64,000 nucleotides of DNA, from positions 158,277-222,276 of the forward strand of contig CAIMWO010000062.1 of NCBI GenBank assembly GCA_903845195.1. The letters are read 5' to 3'. A program made the position numbers and the translations under genes. The stretch comes from an uncultured Phycisphaerales bacterium (GTDB lineage: Bacteria > Planctomycetota > Phycisphaerae > WQYP01). The notes beneath the pieces were generated by a model, which worked only from the letters and a program-made list of their open reading frames with translations, was not told where the DNA came from and did no database searches. Positions within the stretch are counted from its first letter, which is position 1, and each line of letters starts with the position of its first letter. Positions 41,652 to 51,036 of this stretch are shown piece by piece.

Positions 41652-42884
41652 ATGTCCCGAATTTCACTTTATCGCTCGTTGGTTATCGCTGCTTCGGCAA
41701 CCGTCGCCCTGGGTCTGGCCGGATGCGCCGATGCCAACAAAAAACACGAAACCATGCGCCAGGAACAATACAACCACTGGAATATGACCCGCGTCGGCGT
41801 CATGTACCAGCTTGCCGAACAGCAGTACGCCGTCGGCGAATACGACAAATGTCGCGAGACGCTTGCCGGCGCCATGGCCCTCAAGGCCCAGCACGCGCCG
41901 CTCTATACCCTGGCCGCAAAGGTCGAACTGGAAAACGGCAGCCTCGATCTCGCCGCCGGTTACCTCAAGTCTTCCGTCCAGATCGACCCCGCCAATCCCG
42001 AACCCTACTACCTGCTCGGTGTCGTCTATCAGCGCTGGCAGAAATCCGATGTGGCTCACGATTACTACCAGCAGGCCTGGGATCGCAAGCCCAACGAACC
42101 GCTCTACCTTCTGGCCGTCACGGAAATGAAAATCACCCTCGGACGCATCGACGAAGCCCAGAAACTGCTCGAAGACAAAATGGTCTATTTTGAGCAGACC
42201 GCGGCGCTGCGTGTGGCTCTGGCCCGCGTCTACGTGCTCAAGGGCGACTATGACGCCGCCGCCAAGTATTACCGCGAAGCCACCGTGCTCCTGCCCGACG
42301 ATCAGTCCATCCGCCGCAGCTATGCCGAAACACTCTTCTTCTCCGGCCATTACGCCCAGGCGCTGCCGATTCTCGAAGATCTCCACAAACGCAGCGATGT
42401 CCTCGACAAGGAAAGCACCACCGTCATGCTTGGACAAACCTACCTGAATCTGCGCCGCCCGCAGGATGCACGCAATATCCTGCAGGAAGTCTGCCGCGAT
42501 CATCCCAACAACATCGAAGCGTACCTGACGCTCGGCAAAGCCTGCATCCAGACCAACGACCTCCAACTGGCCATTTCCGCCGGCCGGCGCATTCTCAAGA
42601 TCGATCAGGAGAATGTGCAGGCCCTGATCATTGTGGCGCTGGTCCAGCAGAAACAGAAAAATTGGGCCGATGCACAAATTACCCTGGTCAAGGCCGAACG
42701 GATCGCCCCTACCGATTCCACCGTCCTGTGCATGCTCGGCATCAGCGCCCAGCAGCTTGGGCAGAAAGATACCGCCGCCGCCTGCTTCTCCAAGGCCGTT
42801 GAAGCCAACCCCAAGGATACCTGGGCCCAGGAATTGCTCGCGACCACCAAGCCTGTTACCCGCGCCGATGAGCAGGCCCCATAA
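41652..42884 (+). CDS. TPR lipoprotein of the pilus cluster
   Basis: A 410-aa protein with a lipoprotein signal (lipobox LAGC at residues ~22-25), then at least nine TPR-like helical hairpins (e.g. MYQLAEQQYAVGEYDKCRETLAGAM, PYYLLGVVYQRWQKSDVAHDYYQQAW, TAACFSKAVEANPKDTWAQELLATT). By position it may serve as a PilF/PilW-type pilotin helping secretin assembly, though it is longer than those (~250 aa). It lies between the secretin terminator and another hairpin, so it may be its own unit. Confidence 0.85.
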   Translation: MSRISLYRSLVIAASATVALGLAGCADANKKHETMRQEQYNHWNMTRVGVMYQLAEQQYAVGEYDKCRETLAGAMALKAQHAPLYTLAAKVELENGSLDLAAGYLKSSVQIDPANPEPYYLLGVVYQRWQKSDVAHDYYQQAWDRKPNEPLYLLAVTEMKITLGRIDEAQKLLEDKMVYFEQTAALRVALARVYVLKGDYDAAAKYYREATVLLPDDQSIRRSYAETLFFSGHYAQALPILEDLHKRSDVLDKESTTVMLGQTYLNLRRPQDARNILQEVCRDHPNNIEAYLTLGKACIQTNDLQLAISAGRRILKIDQENVQALIIVALVQQKQKNWADAQITLVKAERIAPTDSTVLCMLGISAQQLGQKDTAAACFSKAVEANPKDTWAQELLATTKPVTRADEQAP

Positions 42885-42927
42885 TCTGCAATTCCTATCT
42901 CTCTCGATCAACTAGCAAAATTCACAG

Positions 42928-42963
42928 GCACGCCGCGGACAACCTCCGCGGCGTGCGGCATTT
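42928..42963 (+). terminator. Terminator-like hairpin after the TPR lipoprotein gene
   Basis: A perfect 12-bp GC stem (42928-42939 with 42945-42956), loop CAACC, followed by GGCATTT. The T tract is weak. Confidence 0.65.
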
Positions 42964-43058
42964 GTGGAAACTACCCATTCTTGCGAACTCCAGCCTGCGA
43001 GCTTCATCGACACCCGTCAGGTGCCGATAGAACCGTTAGGGATTTCGTTTGGAGGCAT

Positions 43059-44507
43059 ATGCGATCCGCTGAAGCACGTATTACGACCCTCCTGATCGTA
43101 GCAATCATGCTTGTCGTGGGCACCACGTACTGGCTGGTCATGCAACACGAACAGTTGACGGCCTGGTTCCTTTTCCGCGGCGCGATCGTCGTCGCAGGAA
43201 CCGCCGGTTGTGCGCTGCTGGCCGTCGTCGCTCTCCGGCGCGACGCCTTGAAGTATCGCCGCATCTTGCTGGACCAGGTGCAGTCCTGCGTCCTCGCCGA
43301 CGGCGCCGCCACCCTGCCGCCCCCGCGCGATCCCTCCGCCCGCCCCCTCGTCGCCAATCTCCGCCAGCGCATCGACACCCTCCAGTCGCGCGCCGACCAG
43401 CTTCAGGTGCAAAAGAAAAACCTCGAAATTCAACTCCGCCTCGCCGACGCCCAGCGCCGCCAGAGCCAGATCATGATCAACGGCATCTCCGATGCCGTCA
43501 TCGTCACCGACACCTTCGATGAACTCATCCTCGCCAATCCTCCCGCCGCCGACGTCTTCAAGTTCGACCCCGCCACCGCCGCCAAACGCTCCATCGCCAG
43601 CCTCCTCGACACCATGGGCGCCAAACTGGTCGCGGACATCTCTGACATGCGCCAGAATCACACCCGCACCACCCGCCGCACCGTCGAACACCAGTTCGAA
43701 ATCGAAGGCTCCCCGCGCACCTTCTCCGTCACCATGTCTTGCGTCATGGACAACTCCGACCAGTTCTGCGGCATCGTGACCGTGCTCCACGACCGCACGC
43801 GTGAAAATGAAATCTCCAAAATGAAGACCGATTTCGTTTCCCACGTCTCCCACGAATTACGCACGCCCCTCTCCAGCATCAAGGCCTACGCCGAACTGCT
43901 CGTCGACGGCGAAGCCACCGACGACAAGACCCGCTCCGAGTTCTACCACATCATCCAGGCTGAGGCCGATCGCCTCTCCCGCCTCATCGACAACATCCTC
44001 AACATCTCCCGCATCGAGTCGGGCATGATGAAGATTAACAAGAAGGCCGTCTCTCTCAACGGCATTCTCAAACAGGTGCTCGAAGTCGCCATGCCCTCGG
44101 CCCGCGAAAAGAACATCCAGCTGATCGACCAGATCACGCCCGTCTTCTCGCAGATCGAAGCCGACCGCGACATGATCTACCAGTCCGCCCTCAACCTGGT
44201 TTCCAATGCCATCAAGTACACGCCCGCCGGCGGCACCGCACGGCTCTCCCTCGCCGTGGACGACAACACCAACGAAATCATCGTGCTCGTCATCGACACC
44301 GGCGTGGGCATCCCCCCCGAATCGATGAAACACCTCTTCGAGAAGTTCTACCGCGTGGAACAGCACAAGAACATGGCCAAAGGCTCCGGCCTCGGCCTCA
44401 ACCTGACACGCCAGATCATCGAGAGCATACACAAAGGAAGAATGATTGTTCAGAGTGAGTATGGCAAAGGCTCCACGTTCGGCTTCGCTTTGCCGATCAT
44501 GGCCTGA
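43059..44507 (+). CDS. Sensor histidine kinase with PAS domain
   Basis: A 482-aa membrane kinase. Two N-terminal helices (~10-28 and ~38-58), coiled coil (~85-135), PAS domain (SQIMINGISDAVIVTDTFDELILAN and onwards), HisKA with phospho-acceptor H265 in VSHELRTPLSSIKAYAELL, and HATPase_c with N box NLVSNAIKYTP, G1 DTGVGIP, F box EKFYRVE, G2 GSGLGL. Start 43059 just after GGAGG. The next gene is a single-domain receiver, probably its partner. Placement inside the pilus cluster suggests control of pilus function. Confidence 0.93.
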   Translation: MRSAEARITTLLIVAIMLVVGTTYWLVMQHEQLTAWFLFRGAIVVAGTAGCALLAVVALRRDALKYRRILLDQVQSCVLADGAATLPPPRDPSARPLVANLRQRIDTLQSRADQLQVQKKNLEIQLRLADAQRRQSQIMINGISDAVIVTDTFDELILANPPAADVFKFDPATAAKRSIASLLDTMGAKLVADISDMRQNHTRTTRRTVEHQFEIEGSPRTFSVTMSCVMDNSDQFCGIVTVLHDRTRENEISKMKTDFVSHVSHELRTPLSSIKAYAELLVDGEATDDKTRSEFYHIIQAEADRLSRLIDNILNISRIESGMMKINKKAVSLNGILKQVLEVAMPSAREKNIQLIDQITPVFSQIEADRDMIYQSALNLVSNAIKYTPAGGTARLSLAVDDNTNEIIVLVIDTGVGIPPESMKHLFEKFYRVEQHKNMAKGSGLGLNLTRQIIESIHKGRMIVQSEYGKGSTFGFALPIMA

Positions 44508-44525
44508 CCTTTTAGGACGCTGACT

Positions 44526-44936
44526 ATGTGCGACACAACCAATAAAACCATACTGGCCGTGGATGATGAAGCGCACATCCTCCACGTGGTGTCGCTCAAA
44601 CTCCGCAACGCAGGCTTTAGTGTCATCATGGCTCACGACGCCGAGGAAGCTTTTGATGCCGCATCCGGCACGCAGGTCGACCTGGTGATCACCGATTTCC
44701 AGATGCCCGGCATGTCCGGACTTGATCTTGCCCGCAAACTCCACCAGGAGCCGGGCAAACGCGAATTGCCGGTGATGTTGCTGACCGCCCATGGCCTGGC
44801 CCTGGAACAGGTTGAACTGGTCCAGGCCGGTATCGCGGTCTGTCTGTCCAAACCATTCAGCCCGCGGGAATTGTTGACCCGCGTGCATGAGCTTCTTGAG
44901 GAACGGGAAAAATCCGCAGCCGCGGGCGCTGCGTGA
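44526..44936 (+). CDS. Single-domain response regulator (CheY-like)
   Basis: A 136-aa receiver without an output domain. Acid pair D13-D14 (VDDEAH), phospho-acceptor D57 (VITDFQMPGMSG), switch T87 (LLTAHG) and K109 (LSKPFSP) are all present. Acts by protein contact, perhaps on the pilus machinery or on the following HD-GYP protein. It starts 18 bp after the kinase gene; the HD-GYP gene follows 26 bp later. Confidence 0.95.
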   Translation: MCDTTNKTILAVDDEAHILHVVSLKLRNAGFSVIMAHDAEEAFDAASGTQVDLVITDFQMPGMSGLDLARKLHQEPGKRELPVMLLTAHGLALEQVELVQAGIAVCLSKPFSPRELLTRVHELLEEREKSAAAGAA

Positions 44937-44962
44937 ACACCTTGTTGTAAGGGATTTGCAGG

Positions 44963-46642
44963 ATGAGCAGTTCGATCCTGACAACTAGAACCGTGCTTCC
45001 AAACACCGCCGTGCTGACCAAGCTGGCCGAACGGTGGCGCGCCGCCGGTCTGTTCCTGGCCTGCCTCGATCGCGACGGAAACCTGCTTTGGCATGATTCC
45101 CAGATGCCCCGCATCCTCTCCTTGGGACTCACCGGCGATGCGGGCATCTCCCAGCAGATTCGCGCCCTGCCGGACGCACCCAATGCCTCCGCCCTGCGCT
45201 TGACCCCGCCCTTCCCCGGCATGCAGGTACAACTCGTCCCCATGGCCCGGCGGCGCAAGCTCTCCGCCTGGATCGCCATGCTCGCAAAAAGCGACAACCT
45301 TGCCGTCACCGAAGATCTCTCCCGCGCCGCCGGCAAGGCCTCCCTCGACGCCCAGGCCCTCATCCTCCAGGCGCAGAAGGTACCCCTCATCTCGCCGATA
45401 CTTTTCCCCTCCCTGGTCCTCCTCGCTGAGCACATGCACGACGACATGCAGGGCTCCACGCTTCTGCACCACGAAATCTCCAGCGTCACCGAGCAACTCA
45501 CCAGCGTCTACGAAGAAATCAGCCTCCTCTATAAAATCTCTTCCGGCATGCGCTTCAGCCAGAAGCCCCAGGGGTTCCTCGAGTCCGTCTGCCGCGAAGT
45601 CCAGGAAATTGGCAACTTCCGCGCCGTGGCCGTTGCCCTGGCCAACCGCGAGGACGACTCCTCCACCCCCATCCTCGGCGAAGTCGCCGTCCTCGTCGGC
45701 AACTGCCCCCTCTCCGGCAGCGACCTGATCAGCAGCCTCCACGGGCCGATCTACGAATCACTCGCCCTCGGCGAGACGCAGGTCCACAACGAAATTCAGC
45801 CCGACGCCGAATGGTCGCGCCTCCGCACCTTCATGAAACGCTTCGTTTGCGTCCCCATGGAACGCGACCGCCGTCCCCTCGGCATCATGCTCGCCGTCGA
45901 CAAAAACGACAGCACCGAGTTCAACTCCGTCGACCTCAAACTGCTCAACAACGTCGGCAACCAGTGCTCGATCTTCATGGAGAACGCCGCACTCTACCAG
46001 GATATGCAGGGCCTCTTCATGGGCGTGCTCCACGCACTCACACGCTCCATCGACGCCAAGGACGCCTACACCCGCGGCCACTCCCAGCGCGTCGCCGAAC
46101 TCTCGCGCACCCTCGCCCAGAAGATCGGCCTCTCCGATGAACAGTGCGAACGCGTCTACCTCTCCGGCCTGCTCCACGACGTCGGCAAGATCGGCGTTCC
46201 CGAAACCGTTCTCACCAAGCCCGGACGTCTCACCGATGCCGAGTTCGACGCCATCAAGAAACACCCTGCCATCGGCGCCCAGATCCTCGGCAACATCAAA
46301 CAACTCCAGGACATCATCCCCGGCGTCCTCTATCACCACGAACGTTGGGACGGCCGCGGCTATCCCTACCAGATCGCCGGCGAAGACATCCCCCTCATGG
46401 GCCGCGTCATCTGTGTCGCCGACTCCTTCGACGCCATGAGTTCCACCCGCACCTACCGTCCCGCTCTGCCTCTGGATACCGTGCTGGCCGAAATTCAGCG
46501 TTGCGCCGGCACGCAGTTCGACCCCGTGCTCGCCAAGGTCTTCGTCACCCTCGACTTCGCACCCTATCGCCGCGCCGTCGAAGAGCAGATCGACAGTCTC
46601 AAGATCGCCACCACCCCCTCCCCGTCGGGAGGTTTGATATGA
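44963..46642 (+). CDS. GAF-HD-GYP cyclic-di-GMP phosphodiesterase
   Basis: A 559-aa cytoplasmic protein. N-terminal ~180 residues without clear family, with a helix at the join; GAF domain around residues 195-350 (LYKISSGMRF to NQCSIFMENAALY); HD-GYP domain at ~360-535 with H405-D406 (LLHDVGK), KHPxIGAQIL, HHERWDGRGYP (G466-Y467-P468) and DSFDAMSSTRTYR. All metal ligands of the HD-GYP family are visible, so hydrolysis of c-di-GMP is expected. Overlaps the next gene by four bases. Confidence 0.94.
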   Translation: MSSSILTTRTVLPNTAVLTKLAERWRAAGLFLACLDRDGNLLWHDSQMPRILSLGLTGDAGISQQIRALPDAPNASALRLTPPFPGMQVQLVPMARRRKLSAWIAMLAKSDNLAVTEDLSRAAGKASLDAQALILQAQKVPLISPILFPSLVLLAEHMHDDMQGSTLLHHEISSVTEQLTSVYEEISLLYKISSGMRFSQKPQGFLESVCREVQEIGNFRAVAVALANREDDSSTPILGEVAVLVGNCPLSGSDLISSLHGPIYESLALGETQVHNEIQPDAEWSRLRTFMKRFVCVPMERDRRPLGIMLAVDKNDSTEFNSVDLKLLNNVGNQCSIFMENAALYQDMQGLFMGVLHALTRSIDAKDAYTRGHSQRVAELSRTLAQKIGLSDEQCERVYLSGLLHDVGKIGVPETVLTKPGRLTDAEFDAIKKHPAIGAQILGNIKQLQDIIPGVLYHHERWDGRGYPYQIAGEDIPLMGRVICVADSFDAMSSTRTYRPALPLDTVLAEIQRCAGTQFDPVLAKVFVTLDFAPYRRAVEEQIDSLKIATTPSPSGGLI

Positions 46643-46974
46643 ACGTACGCTGTGAAGATTACGATCACGTCAGCGTGATCAGCCTTACCGGCGAACTGAT
46701 GGCCGACACCGTCGAGGCCTTTCGCAAGCAGGTCGACGAACGCCTCGAACGCAAGGTCCGCTTCTTCGTCATCGACCTCGAACGGACGACCTTCCTCGAT
46801 TCCAAGGGGCTCGAATCGCTCCTGTGGGTGCAGGAGCAGTGTGATGAAAAACTTGGCCAGGTCCGCCTCTGCAAGCCGGATGAAACCTGCCGGAAGATTC
46901 TTCAGGTAACCCGGCTCGACGGCCGCTTTGACGTCTTCGCCGATGTCGCCGAAGCCGTCAAAACCATGCGATAA
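46639..46974 (+). CDS. STAS-domain protein (anti-sigma factor antagonist-like)
   Basis: A 111-aa protein starting in an ATGA overlap with the HD-GYP stop, preceded by GGGAGG. Pattern: VSVISLTGELMADTVEAFRKQV, FVIDLERTTFLDSKGLESLLWVQEQ; D54-S55 match the phosphorylated DS of SpoIIAA/RsbV proteins. A serine kinase partner is not in the window. It may belong to a partner-switch acting on pilus control. Confidence 0.93.
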   Translation: MNVRCEDYDHVSVISLTGELMADTVEAFRKQVDERLERKVRFFVIDLERTTFLDSKGLESLLWVQEQCDEKLGQVRLCKPDETCRKILQVTRLDGRFDVFADVAEAVKTMR

Positions 46975-46993
46975 AAAGGAAGCGCCAGATCAC

Positions 46994-48703
46994 ATGATCA
47001 CCACCGCGACCAAACGCAAGACCATTGGCCAAATCCTGCTGAGCAAAGGGCTCATCAACCAGCAGGGCCTGGATGCGGTGTTGGAACAGCAAAAAGCCGA
47101 AGGCCGCCACAAATTGCTCGGCGAACTCCTCGTCGAACAGGGCCTCCTCACCGAAGAACAACTCTGCGAAACACTCGCCGAACTCTACAACGTCCCCTAC
47201 GCCAAGGTCTCGCCGAAAATCTGCGATCCCAAGGTCATCGAGGTGCTCCCCCGCGAGTTCATCGACAAGCACGCCGTCCTCCCCATGTTCCTCGTCAACA
47301 ATATACTCACGATCGCGCTCGCCGAGCCCTCCAACCTCTTCCTCATCGAGGAAATCCAGCAACTCACCGGCTATCAAGTGCAGGTCGTCGCCTCCACCCA
47401 GCGCGACATCGCCGCCACCTTGCAGGCCCACCTGCCCACCGGCAACGTGTTCGTCATCGACGACATCATCGAAGAAGTCCGCCCCGAAGATTTCTCCCTC
47501 GTCGAAGCCCAGGTCGAAGACATCGGCAATCTCCAGGAAGTCGCCGGCCAGTCGCCCGTCATCAAGCTCGTCAACTACCTGCTCTATCACGCCGTCCGCG
47601 AAGGCGCCTCCGACATCCATATCGAACCCGACGAAAAAAAGACCCGCGTCCGCTACCGCGTCGACGGCCGCCTCTACGAAAAGATCAGCCCGCCGCACTC
47701 CATGCACCCCGCCGTCGTCAGCCGCATCAAGATCATGGCCGGCCTCGACATCTCCGAGCGCCGCCTCCCCCAGGACGGCGGTATCCACGTCCTCCTCGAA
47801 GGTCGCCCCATCGATCTGCGCATCTCCACCATGCCTGAAAAATTCGGCGAAAAAACCGTTATCCGCATCATCGATAACCGCAATATCCCCGTGAACCTCG
47901 AAAAACTCGGCTTTGCCTATGAAATGCTCACCACCCTCAAGAAAGTCCTCGAGCAACCCAACGGCATTCTCCTCGTGACCGGTCCCACCGGCTCGGGAAA
48001 ATCCACGACCCTCTACGCCGCCCTTCAGGAAATCCACAAGCCCGACATCAACATCTGCACCGTCGAAGACCCCGTCGAGTTCAATCTCACCGGCGTCAAC
48101 CAGTTCCAGGTCAATGACAAAATCGGATTCTCCTTCGCCACCGCCCTCCGCTCGCTCCTGCGCCAAGACCCCGACGTGATCATGGTCGGCGAAGTCCGTG
48201 ACGGCGAAACCGCCCGCATCGCCATCCAGGCCGCCCTCACGGGCCACTTGGTTCTCTCCACTCTGCACACCAACGACGCGCCCAGCTCCATCATCCGCCT
48301 CGTCAACATGGGCATCGAACCCTACCTCATCGCCGCCTCGCTCCGCTCCATCGTCGCCCAGCGGCTGGTACGCAAACTCTGCTCCGCCTGCCGCGAACAA
48401 TATGAGCCGCCCCTCAACATCCGCCACATCGTCGAAAAAGCCGCCGGCCCGTTCGACTACCTCTACCGCGGCAAAGGCTGCAAAAAGTGCCGCAACTCCG
48501 GCTACGTCGGACGTATCGGCATCTACGAACTGCTCGTCCCCGATCCCGAAATGCTCGATGCCGTCGTCGCCGGCGCATCGATCCATCGCCTCCGCGAACT
48601 CTGCAAGGAACGCAACATCGCCACCCTTCGCGCCGACGGCCTCATCAAGGTTAAAGCCGGCATCACCACGTACGAGGAAATCCTGCGGGCAACCGCGCTT
48701 TAG
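46994..48703 (+). CDS. pilB: Type IV pilus assembly ATPase PilB (GspE/MshE family)
   Basis: A 569-aa hexameric motor for pilus extension. N-terminal tandem MshEN-type repeats (KTIGQILLSKGLINQQGLDAVLEQQ and LLGELLVEQGLLTEEQLCETLAE), the fold that binds c-di-GMP in MshE. Then N2 domain, Walker A GPTGSGKS (330-337), Asp box TVEDPVEF, Walker B region RQDPDVIMVGEVRDGETA, His box LVLSTLHTND, and a tetracysteine zinc site (LCSACREQ and KGCKKCRNSGYVGR). Start 46994 with AAAAAGGAAG ~14 nt upstream. Directly downstream of the HD-GYP/STAS pair. Confidence 0.96.
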   Translation: MITTATKRKTIGQILLSKGLINQQGLDAVLEQQKAEGRHKLLGELLVEQGLLTEEQLCETLAELYNVPYAKVSPKICDPKVIEVLPREFIDKHAVLPMFLVNNILTIALAEPSNLFLIEEIQQLTGYQVQVVASTQRDIAATLQAHLPTGNVFVIDDIIEEVRPEDFSLVEAQVEDIGNLQEVAGQSPVIKLVNYLLYHAVREGASDIHIEPDEKKTRVRYRVDGRLYEKISPPHSMHPAVVSRIKIMAGLDISERRLPQDGGIHVLLEGRPIDLRISTMPEKFGEKTVIRIIDNRNIPVNLEKLGFAYEMLTTLKKVLEQPNGILLVTGPTGSGKSTTLYAALQEIHKPDINICTVEDPVEFNLTGVNQFQVNDKIGFSFATALRSLLRQDPDVIMVGEVRDGETARIAIQAALTGHLVLSTLHTNDAPSSIIRLVNMGIEPYLIAASLRSIVAQRLVRKLCSACREQYEPPLNIRHIVEKAAGPFDYLYRGKGCKKCRNSGYVGRIGIYELLVPDPEMLDAVVAGASIHRLRELCKERNIATLRADGLIKVKAGITTYEEILRATAL

Positions 48704-48836
48704 GAAATGACTAAGAGGCTCTAATTTGCTTCCTCTAAGAACCTTTCGACCGCCAATTGCGTGATTGTGAATGGGGTTCTTTTAGAAATTTTAAGTTTGC
48801 CATGAATCAATGGCCCAATGAATGAGTCCATAAACG

Positions 48837-50087
48837 ATGACGACTATCGCTGCCCAAAATCGCTTCTCTTACCAGGCTCGTGACCAGAGCGGCAAGGTCA
48901 TGCAGGGCTTCATCTCCGCCCTCAGCCTGGCCGACGCCACCAAGGCCCTGCGCACCGAGGGCAAGTACATCGTCGATATCAAACCCGCACGCCCCGGTGC
49001 CGAAAATGCCGCCGCCTCGGGCTCCACGCCCGCCCCCGCCAGTTCCGTCCGCGTCAAACGCGAAGAAGTCATTCACTTCACCTTGCAGCTCTCCGTCATG
49101 GTCGATACCGGTGTGCCCCTCTCCGAAGCCCTGTTCGCCCTCTCTGAACAATTGGTTTCCGAAGGCTTCTCCATCGTCCTCAAGGCCATCGTTCAGGATG
49201 TTCAGGGCGGCAAAGACTTCTCCAGCACGCTCGAAAAATATCCCCGCATTTTCCCCAAGTACTACGTCTCGCTGGTCCGCGCCTCCGAAATCTCCGGCAC
49301 CATGGGCCAGATGCTTCGCAAGCTCGCCGATTATCTCATGAGCCAGCGCGAAACCACCAAGAAGGTCAAAGGCGCCCTGATCTACCCCGCGTTCATGTTC
49401 GTCATGTCCATCGGCGTCACCATCTTCCTCCTGACCGCCGTGCTCCCCAAGTTCACCAGCATCTTCGCCACCCGCAAGGCCGCACTCCCCATGCCCACCC
49501 TCGTCCTCATGAGCGTCAGCCACTCGTTGATCTATTACTGGTACCTCTGGATCGGCGGCACCTTCATCGCGGTCGTCGGCACCACCCTCTTCGTTCGCAC
49601 CAAGGTCGGCCAGCGCTTCATGGACTGGTTCCGCCTCCACCTGCCCATCTTCGGCCCCATGTTCCACAAGCTCTACCTCTCCCGTTCCCTCTCCACCATG
49701 GGCACCATGATCACTTCCGGCGTGCAGATGATGGACTGCCTCTCCATCGTCCGCGAAGTCGCCGGCAATTCCTATTACGTCGCGCTCTGGGAAGAAGTCC
49801 GCAACAAGGTCCAGAACGGCTCCCAGGTCTCCGAGCCACTCCTCAAGAGTTCCCTGGTCCCCAAGAGCGTCGCACAGATGATCCACTCCGGCGAGAAGAC
49901 CGGGCAGTTGCCCAACGTCCTCAACCGCCTGGCCGCCTATATGGAAGAGGATCTCAAGACCGCCATCAAAACCGCCACCCAGTTCATTGAGCCCGTCATG
50001 ATCGGCCTCATGGGCATCCTCATCGGCGGCGTCGCCATCGCCATGCTCATGCCCATCCTCACCATCTCCAAAGTCATGGCACAATAA
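48837..50087 (+). CDS. pilC: Type IV pilus inner-membrane platform protein PilC (GspF family)
   Basis: A 416-aa protein with two GspF domains. N-terminal segment FSYQARDQSGKVMQGFISALSLADATKALRTEGKYIVDIK; domain 1 with REEVIHFTLQLSVMVDTGVPLSEALFAL and GGKDFSSTLEKYPRIFPKYYVSLVRASEISGTM; helices at ~180-205 and ~220-245; domain 2 with SRSLSTMGTMITSGVQMMDCLSIV, MIHSGEKTGQLPNVLNRLAAYMEEDLKTAI and a last helix with EPVMIGLMGILIGGVAIAMLMPI. 133 bp after pilB, with no clear ribosome site. Confidence 0.95.
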   Translation: MTTIAAQNRFSYQARDQSGKVMQGFISALSLADATKALRTEGKYIVDIKPARPGAENAAASGSTPAPASSVRVKREEVIHFTLQLSVMVDTGVPLSEALFALSEQLVSEGFSIVLKAIVQDVQGGKDFSSTLEKYPRIFPKYYVSLVRASEISGTMGQMLRKLADYLMSQRETTKKVKGALIYPAFMFVMSIGVTIFLLTAVLPKFTSIFATRKAALPMPTLVLMSVSHSLIYYWYLWIGGTFIAVVGTTLFVRTKVGQRFMDWFRLHLPIFGPMFHKLYLSRSLSTMGTMITSGVQMMDCLSIVREVAGNSYYVALWEEVRNKVQNGSQVSEPLLKSSLVPKSVAQMIHSGEKTGQLPNVLNRLAAYMEEDLKTAIKTATQFIEPVMIGLMGILIGGVAIAMLMPILTISKVMAQ

Positions 50088-50104
50088 CACCTCTTGGCGG
50101 GTGC

Positions 50105-50141
50105 CATGCCCAGTGGGGCAGGGGCCCCGCTGGGCATGTTT
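50105..50141 (+). terminator. Terminator-like hairpin after pilC
   Basis: A 15-bp stem with one T-G pair (50105-50119 with 50124-50138), tetraloop AGGG, then TTT. Long stem, short T tract; it may also act as a dispersed palindrome. Confidence 0.6.
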
Positions 50142-50204
50142 ACGGTTGATCCCCACGACCAAACCTTGTCCCGAGCCTGGCGCCGCCCAGTCTTTCACTA
50201 TTCT

Positions 50205-50957
50205 CTATTCCCCACCCATCCACCATTCCCTCACCCTCGGCGGCGCCGACGCAATAGCGCGTCCCGCCAATTTTCCCCGCAGCGTCCAGCGCATCGTGAT
50301 CACCGCCAGCCCCATCCCCGCTAGCGTATCCGACACAAAGTGCGCCCCATGCAGCACCCGTTGCACCGCCGTAATCACCGCCAGCGTCATGAACAACCCC
50401 CGCGCCCGCGGATAAAACCACGCCAGCCCGCACGAAAGCGCAAACGCCCCCGTCGTATGGGCGCTCGGAAACGATGCCCATTTCGACCCGCCCGTAAATC
50501 CCTCCGCCGGCCCGCCCCAGGTCCACAACCCATCCCCCAGCACCCACGGCCGCGTACGCCCGCACAAATCCTTCAGCAAATACGTCGCCAGCACCGTCAG
50601 TAGACAGCCGATCCCAATCGCCAGCGCCCGCCGCCGCCCCTTCTTATCGATCAACGCCACCGCCGCAATGACCAGCACCGAACACACCCATTGCCCCCAC
50701 TGCTCCAGCAACATCAACTCGCGCCCCAGGTCGCCATGCTTGGCACTGGCATTGTTCAAGTCCGGGATCGGCATCGCCTTGAGAGCCCACGCCGCCACCG
50801 GCTGATCGATCCACAAAATCGCCGCCGCCGTCGCCGCCGCCACAATCCCCGCCTTGATCCACCACGCAACGCGCGTATCAAAATGCTGCGGTGCCGGCTC
50901 ATACCAAAGCCTCGGCCGCTCCCCCGTTTCGCTGGTCTGCTGCTGCGTCATCGTCAT
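50205..50957 (-). CDS. PAP2-family membrane phosphatase
   Basis: A 250-aa integral membrane protein with about six helices. The phosphatase signature is split as in the family: K-D-L-C-G-R-T-R-P (Kx6RP), PSAHTT (PSGH equivalent) and R-V-L-H-G-A-H-F-V-S-D (Rx5Hx3D-type). Members dephosphorylate undecaprenyl pyrophosphate, phosphatidyl lipids or lipid A. Start MTMTQQQ at 50957; a longer frame to 51101 overlaps the divergent promoter region. Divergent from an ArnT-like gene, suggesting a shared envelope lipid role. Confidence 0.9.
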   Translation of the reverse strand: MTMTQQQTSETGERPRLWYEPAPQHFDTRVAWWIKAGIVAAATAAAILWIDQPVAAWALKAMPIPDLNNASAKHGDLGRELMLLEQWGQWVCSVLVIAAVALIDKKGRRRALAIGIGCLLTVLATYLLKDLCGRTRPWVLGDGLWTWGGPAEGFTGGSKWASFPSAHTTGAFALSCGLAWFYPRARGLFMTLAVITAVQRVLHGAHFVSDTLAGMGLAVITMRWTLRGKLAGRAIASAPPRVREWWMGGE

Positions 50958-51036
50958 TGGTCCATTCGCCCGCAACGCGATATAGTAAATGTTACTTACT
51001 TTGGCGAATTGTAACTGTCCATCCGAGGCCACACGA

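Noticed and set aside
40198..41667. Long antisense frame over the secretin gene
   Set aside because: Gly/Asp/Val-rich composition mirrors the codon pattern of the plus-strand gene; no domain.
46958..48586. 542-codon antisense frame over pilB
   Set aside because: Same reason: low-complexity Asp/Gly/Val sequence opposite a fully supported ATPase gene.
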